Under the pieces are notes generated by a model. The model was not told the origin of the DNA, searched no databases, and saw nothing but the letters and a program-made list of their open reading frames with translations. Of a stretch of 64,000 bases of DNA, positions 59,635 through 64,000 are shown one piece after another. The translations under genes were made by a program, and so were the position numbers. The stretch is from Antrodiella citrinella. Lineage: Eukaryota; Basidiomycota; Agaricomycetes; Polyporales; Steccherinaceae. Location: NCBI GenBank assembly GCA_004802725.1, contig SGPM01000010.1:158655-222654 (forward strand). The letters are read 5' to 3'. Numbering within the stretch: the first letter of the stretch is position 1; the number at the start of each line of letters is the position of its first letter.

Positions 59635-61710
59635 CTAGAAGGTGATCAAGACAGCCTGAGTAGAGTTCAGATCCAACCCCTTCGTCAGATCCAATGTCTC
59701 CGTAGTGACCTTCCCACTCGGGCTCGCATCGCTCGTCTCAAAGCTCTGCCCCGCAAACGTCAACCCCTTCGTATCGTCCGCATGCCCAATCACCAACCGC
59801 CTCACACTAGTCTTCTTCCCACCCTGTGACAGTGCTCCCGAGAAGCTGAGATGCACAGACGGCCGCGTACCCGTCGAGCTCTGCAACCACGCGTGCAAGT
59901 TGACGAAGACGGCACGGACGAGCTTGCCGCCCTCGAACACGGCGTACCCGCTCACATTGTCGTCTGGGACGCTGAGCTCCACGACTTGCGCGTTTCCGGA
60001 GGAGCCGATGAAGGTTGTGAGTAGAATGCCGGCGTAGTATGATGGTTGGACCTGGGGAGGTTGCAGTGGGTTGAGAGGAGAGCCGTCGACGATAGAACGA
60101 TTCAGACTGATGGGTTGGAACTGCGTATTCGATCGGAGGTGAGCGATTTGCGTGGAACAATACGAGATAAAGTTGAACGCACAAAGTTATACTTGAACCC
60201 GATGCCTTCGTGGAAGAACGTCTCAGTGATACCTAGAGTGGCTGCTTGTAACGTGTAGTCTACGACCCACAGTGCAGCGCCTGCCGTGTTGCTCACTCCA
60301 GGTGCACCATGACAAGCGATGCTTCCAGTTTCACTACGATGTACATTCAGGACTATATGGAGTGTCGGCAATAGGTAAAACACGTACCCAAGGACATATC
60401 GCAGGCCACGTTGCTGAGTTGCAGCAATGTCAGCTTCGAAAATCGTAAGATTGCCCCGAACGTTCGCCTTGCTCATGAAGGATACCAGTGGGAAGTCACC
60501 TCCATTGCAGAACGCAGCGGAATAATGATGTTGTGAGATCCTGTCATCCACACCATTAGTCTTTTCAAGTTTTGTTCAAGTGATCGCAGTATTTACTCAC
60601 GTCGTGATGTCCTTCCCGGGCGCGCTGCTCAGGATGCCGAGATTGAATATCTCGGTAGGCGTAAAGCCTTGGTTAGCGAACGCGGCGCCTTGGAAAGAGA
60701 CTCCAGTCTTGCTGAGACCAACAGCAGTTGCAACTGGCCCAGCAATAGATTCCCAGTCGGAGACGTACTCGCTCACGGAGAAGCCAGAAGGACGCAGGCC
60801 GTTATCGCTGTACAGATCTGCCTCGTTACCTATTGAACAAGGAAGAACATCAGACCTCGGAATTGAAATATCTGTTGATTTAAACGTACCAAGCTCGAGC
60901 ATGGATAACGTCACGCCGGACTGCTTGACAGCAGAATTTTTGAATGCCTTGATGATCGACTTCGCCATATTGACAGCATTCGTCACGTTGTCGAGACCGA
61001 GGTTCAGGCCCCAGGTCATCTGAGTGCCTGTGGAACATCGTCAGCATTGCTCCCGATTTCTGGACCATGTGAACGAAGACCCACCAGGTAACATGAACCT
61101 GGAGAGCTGGTAATAGCCATCTCCGACGACAATGGATGTTGCTTCAGGGTACGGCGTCACAGTGTTCGGCGGGGGGAAAGAGTCGGAATTGATCTACAGA
61201 CTGAATATAAGTATTGCCCCTTGCATGAAAGAGGCACAGAGGAGGTCACGGTCGATCCAAGGAGCGCGAAGGCGCGATCCTGTGATGCATCCCAAAATAC
61301 ACTTGCCCCATCTCGTACTCAATGCGCGTGAACCCACTCGAGGAAGATTGCGAGATGAACATGTGCACGATGCCGGAGAGGACAGATTTAGAATAGAGAC
61401 GAGAGCTTACCGTAACAATAGGAGACCAAACCGTATGATCCTCAGAGTTGGCCCCGACTCTGATCTTTGGCGGCGTTCCCGTCAGTTTAGCAAAGTTGCT
61501 CAACGCGTTGCGCGTGAAGGGGTTGGGCGCGTTGGTTCCTGCCCAGTCGGGCCATCTATCCTGTTCAATAGAGAATGAAAGGAGGGTGGACACGAGTGGT
61601 TTGGAGGACGCGGGCGGTGATGAAGGGACGGAGACATTCAAGGCGGCGTAGCTGCTGTCGAGAAGGAAACCGCCGAGGAAAGCTGCCACGACCAGTGACG
61701 AGGAGAACAT
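59635..61710 (-). CDS. Secreted GH79-family beta-glucuronidase/heparanase-like glycosidase
   Basis: The start at 61710 gives MFSSSLVVAAFLGGFLLDSS YA, a signal peptide. The catalytic barrel follows with LSFSIEQDRWPDWAGTNAPN, FTRNALSNFAKLTGTPPKIR VGANSEDH, QMTWGLNLGLDN, MLELGNEADLY (the Asn-Glu acid/base pair typical of clan A hydrolases), ISQHHYSAAFCNGGDFP and ITETFFHEGIGFKYNF. The C-terminal beta domain has VSGYAVFEGGKLVRAVFVNL and ends STQAVLITF. Known fungal GH79 members remove glucuronic or 4-O-methyl-glucuronic acid from plant arabinogalactan and fungal glycans. It is interrupted by several short introns. The exact bond cleaved is not predictable. No membrane anchor is seen. Confidence 0.9.
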
Positions 61711-62990
61711 CTTGCGGGGTCAGAGTCAACCAGACCATGACCTTTTCGTGATTCTTTATACTGTTTGTCTGCCGTCCGCCTCGTATGGTGCATTTGCTTC
61801 TTTCTTCGTGGTGTGACCCTCAGGGTCGAGCTTCCAGGATACAAACGCGATCACAAGCCACAGCTGCCGTATGAATCGAAGACTGACCAGACGAGCTATG
61901 ACTCTATGAATGCTCAGCTGAGACGAATTCCGCATCGTGTCCTCTGATATCCGAACGGCGAATCCGAATGACTCGGAGATTGGATTTTGGAGCCTATACA
62001 TAAGCGACGTGCCAGCCTGAGCCGTGAGCGGAGCGTGACTTGAATCATCATGGGATGTGTGAATATTCGCGAAAGACAGAAGTACGAGTAATTATTGAGT
62101 AGAAAGTCTGTTGGTTGTGTTCGAGTTCAGGCAACACAATATCGATGTCGCGTTCAAATTCAAGGGTGCCCCATATGATCTAAACCCTAACCCAATCGCA
62201 TCTTGAGGTAAAGCCTGATCGAAGGATGTTAAGTGGCATATGTAATGTCGATGCATAACATGCGGTTCGCATATCAGCAGGGCGTCTTAAAGAGGTTCGT
62301 CGTATTCGTAGAAGACGGTAAGGCAGCAGTGCCGCATCGGTGCACGGAAAACAGATGCCCACGTCCAACCGAAGAGCAGCGCGTAGATGCGCTGAAAGTC
62401 AAGTACCCTCGGGGTGTCGTACTAATCATCAACAGTAGGAGCTGCTAGCGTCCCAATGACCAATAGCACAGGCAGGACATCATGATCATACTGAAAACCT
62501 GAAGACTTGACTTTTTGAAGGTGGGCTATTAGTAAGTGGATGTGAAGCTCGAGTATAGAGCTGTGCGGTGTCCGAGGTAGATGTTGCAACAGGAGATGGG
62601 GATGGACGTAGGGGATGTCCAACGGAGACGTTGTTTGTCGAAGTTCTTGCTTGCCAGTGGTTCTTGCTGGATTAAAATGAAAGTTGGCGGAAACGTAGTT
62701 TCACCGGAAACATCCGGCCAAGGAGCTAGGCGACGACGACGAAAAGCAGGAAGGAGGTGGGAAAGGCTCAAGTAGTGAGGTTGGACGGGGATGGAATCTA
62801 GGGTGATCGCAAGGAAGAGCAGGAGGAGATAGCTTAGGCCTATGTAGCAGGTGCGTGCTCGGAGGGGACCAAGGAATGAGTTTTTCAGTGCGACAGCAAC
62901 TTGAACTTACTTGAGCTACTGGGCGGCATCTTATCTTATCAGTCCTTGTCGTGCTCCTGCTCGGCGTTTTGTCTTGCTACTGCCTCTACC
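61711..62990. other. Long intergenic region, no convincing gene
   Basis: Up to about 62000 is the GH79 promoter side, with a CCTATACATAAG string near 61993. Weak open frames at 62233-62448 and 62529-62771 lack family motifs. A TAAACCCTAACCC string near 62181 resembles a telomere repeat by chance. A CTTATCTTATC pair near 62932 contains two overlapping GATA-type sites on the minus strand. Confidence 0.4.
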
Positions 62991-63390
62991 CAACCTCTAC
63001 CTTTCAAGTTTCTGTCGCTCTCGGGAATCTTGCACGTCGACGATTCCCACTATAATGTCTGTCCCAACTGGCCGAATCTCCTCAATCACATGATATTCAC
63101 AACGAGTTTTTGATGATACATCACTGCGACGTCTCCAAATTCGTGGAGGGTCGCGTCGGACTCGGAGATGATGGAGACCCATTACGCTGCGTGATTAGGA
63201 AGCTATCAGTATGGAGGCCCTGAAGTCAATTGATCTTCAATTTGTTCATACTAATAGCTGCAGGACGGTGAGATAGTTGGTTGCACGGCAGTAACGTTGT
63301 TTTCGTGAGGGCTAGGTTAGTAGGCGAAGGTACTAGTATGGTCCCGTTGTCGAGTTCAGCTGCATGCACATCGGGAACGAGGTTATAGCT
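62990..63390 (-). pseudogene. Decayed duplicate of the GNAT acetyltransferase gene
   Basis: On the plus strand, the blocks CAAGTTTCTGTCGCTCTCGG and ATAATGTCTGTCCCAACTGG align with the intact acetyltransferase at about 53710-53800. Further islands continue through GGAGGGTCGCGTCGG, GTATGGAGGCCC and GAGTTCAGCTGCA. Many small insertions and deletions break the frame, and the second exon with the acetyl-CoA loop is absent. Order and strand are the same as in the intact locus (pseudogene minus, eEF2 copy plus). This is non-functional as an enzyme. Confidence 0.8.
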
Positions 63391-63791
63391 GTTACGGAAT
63401 GAGTCTTCTTACACTTGTGTCTGGTAATGACTGTGTCGGAGTCAGCTGGTCGTCCCAGCCTGACCCCTGTGCAATTTCATCTCAGAGGAACATCGCGTGT
63501 GGATGGACTGAGCTGAGTCTTGTGGACTCCGAGTCGTAGACGCACCAGCAGGATAACCTTGACCGCCCTGGTCAGACGAGTCAAGAGGAGGACTCTGCGG
63601 GGCCGATTATGTCTACTCTTTCACAGGCTCCGTGGAGGTCAGTGACAACAAGCGCCTGCCCTATAAGCACCACAACGGTGACTTCCTTTAGCCCCTCCAT
63701 CCCCGCCTGTGGACGCTTTCTCTCCTGAACGCTATACGAGCTCACAAACAAAGCATATTTTGTAGTTCCACCACCTCAAATCTTGGTCACC
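63391..63791 (+). promoter_or_regulatory. Duplicated promoter/leader of the second eEF2 copy
   Basis: The region matches 54180-54644 in patches, including the shared GTGTCGGAGTCAGCTGGTC and, near the start, GCTTTCTCTCC, CGAGCTCACAAACAAA and GTTCCACCACCT. It is shorter than the first copy. Matching leader elements could allow expression of the copy. Confidence 0.6.
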
Positions 63792-64000
63792 ATGGTGTAA
63801 GATTGACAGTCTGTTTGCGTCAGGATGCCTGCTGATCAGCGGATTCTCATAGCAATTTCACCGTAGGTAAGTACAGGTCCTTCGAGCTGCAGCCATAGCA
63901 GGTCATGATGACTCTCGCTTTCAGACCAGATNCGGGCCCTCATGGACAAGNCCACCAACATCCGTAACATGAGTGTTATTGCTCATGGTGAGTTCCTCTT
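63792..64000 (+). CDS. Second eEF2 copy, first three exons (runs off the window)
   Basis: Exons 63792-63796, 63853-63866 and 63925-63987 encode [27 protein letters not shown], the same protein as the full-length eEF2 start, assuming the two N bases (63932, 63951) match it. Exon 3 is otherwise identical to its partner. Exon 2 has one silent change (AAC to AAT). Introns have diverged clearly in sequence and length. Intron 2 begins GTAAGTAC rather than GCAAGTAC. The remainder lies outside the window, so completeness is unknown. It could be a true paralogue or an assembly copy of an allele. Confidence 0.75.

Noticed and set aside
62181..62194. Telomere-like TAAACCCTAACCC string
   Set aside because: Only about two repeat units are present, with no array and no other subtelomere feature.

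Overview
This window looks like nuclear DNA of a filamentous basidiomycete (Agaricomycetes type). Genes are dense, lie on both strands, and are broken by many short introns of about 43-100 bp with GT(A/G)NGY-type donors. Products with clear families are fungal housekeeping proteins. There are no operons, no recognisable tRNA or rRNA genes, no transposons and no CRISPR. Exon joins were worked out by hand from reading frame, splice consensus and family conservation. Coordinates of multi-exon genes span start to stop codon, with introns inside.

Layout. 1-6000: a partial NDUFA9/COQ11-like dehydratase, a small unknown protein, splicing factor CWC25, a four-helix membrane protein, then a 1.7 kb gene-poor stretch ending in a pyrimidine-rich leader. 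6000-20000: a 1032-residue Ser-rich protein, SLA2 head-to-head with SURF1, a small unknown gene, and a 1026-residue protein with C-terminal membrane helices. 20000-30000: a putative chromatin-type protein with a Cys4 finger, TFIIIB subunit BDP1, an acid sphingomyelinase, and a sparse 2.4 kb region with two weak small genes. 30000-43000: a CSC1/TMEM63-type channel, a small MGC-start protein, SLY1, a mitochondrial Bax-inhibitor-like protein (GHITM type) and a PTR2 peptide transporter. 43000-54000: TBL1-like and DCAF11-like WD40 genes sharing a 209 bp promoter, a beta-trefoil-like protein, a secreted agmatinase-family enzyme, PalI/Rim9 and a GNAT acetyltransferase. 54000-64000: eEF2, an APH-fold kinase, a GH79 glucuronidase, and a second, diverged copy of the GNAT-eEF2 junction running off the window end.

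The genes do not form one pathway. Loose themes are endocytosis and trafficking (SLA2, SLY1), mitochondrial function (SURF1, GHITM-like, NDUFA9/COQ11-like), gene expression (CWC25, BDP1, TBL1-like, eEF2) and nutrient or pH sensing (PTR2, PalI).

The most notable signal is the duplicated GNAT-eEF2 junction. In the copy, the acetyltransferase has decayed while the eEF2 exons stay nearly identical. The full-length eEF2 uses a GC-AG intron where the copy has GT-AG. Two N bases in the copy mean an assembly artefact must be excluded. Other points are a SLA2 start codon split by an intron, a second GC-AG intron, and a small protein with a predicted double lipidation signal. I found no convincing wholly new multi-gene system.
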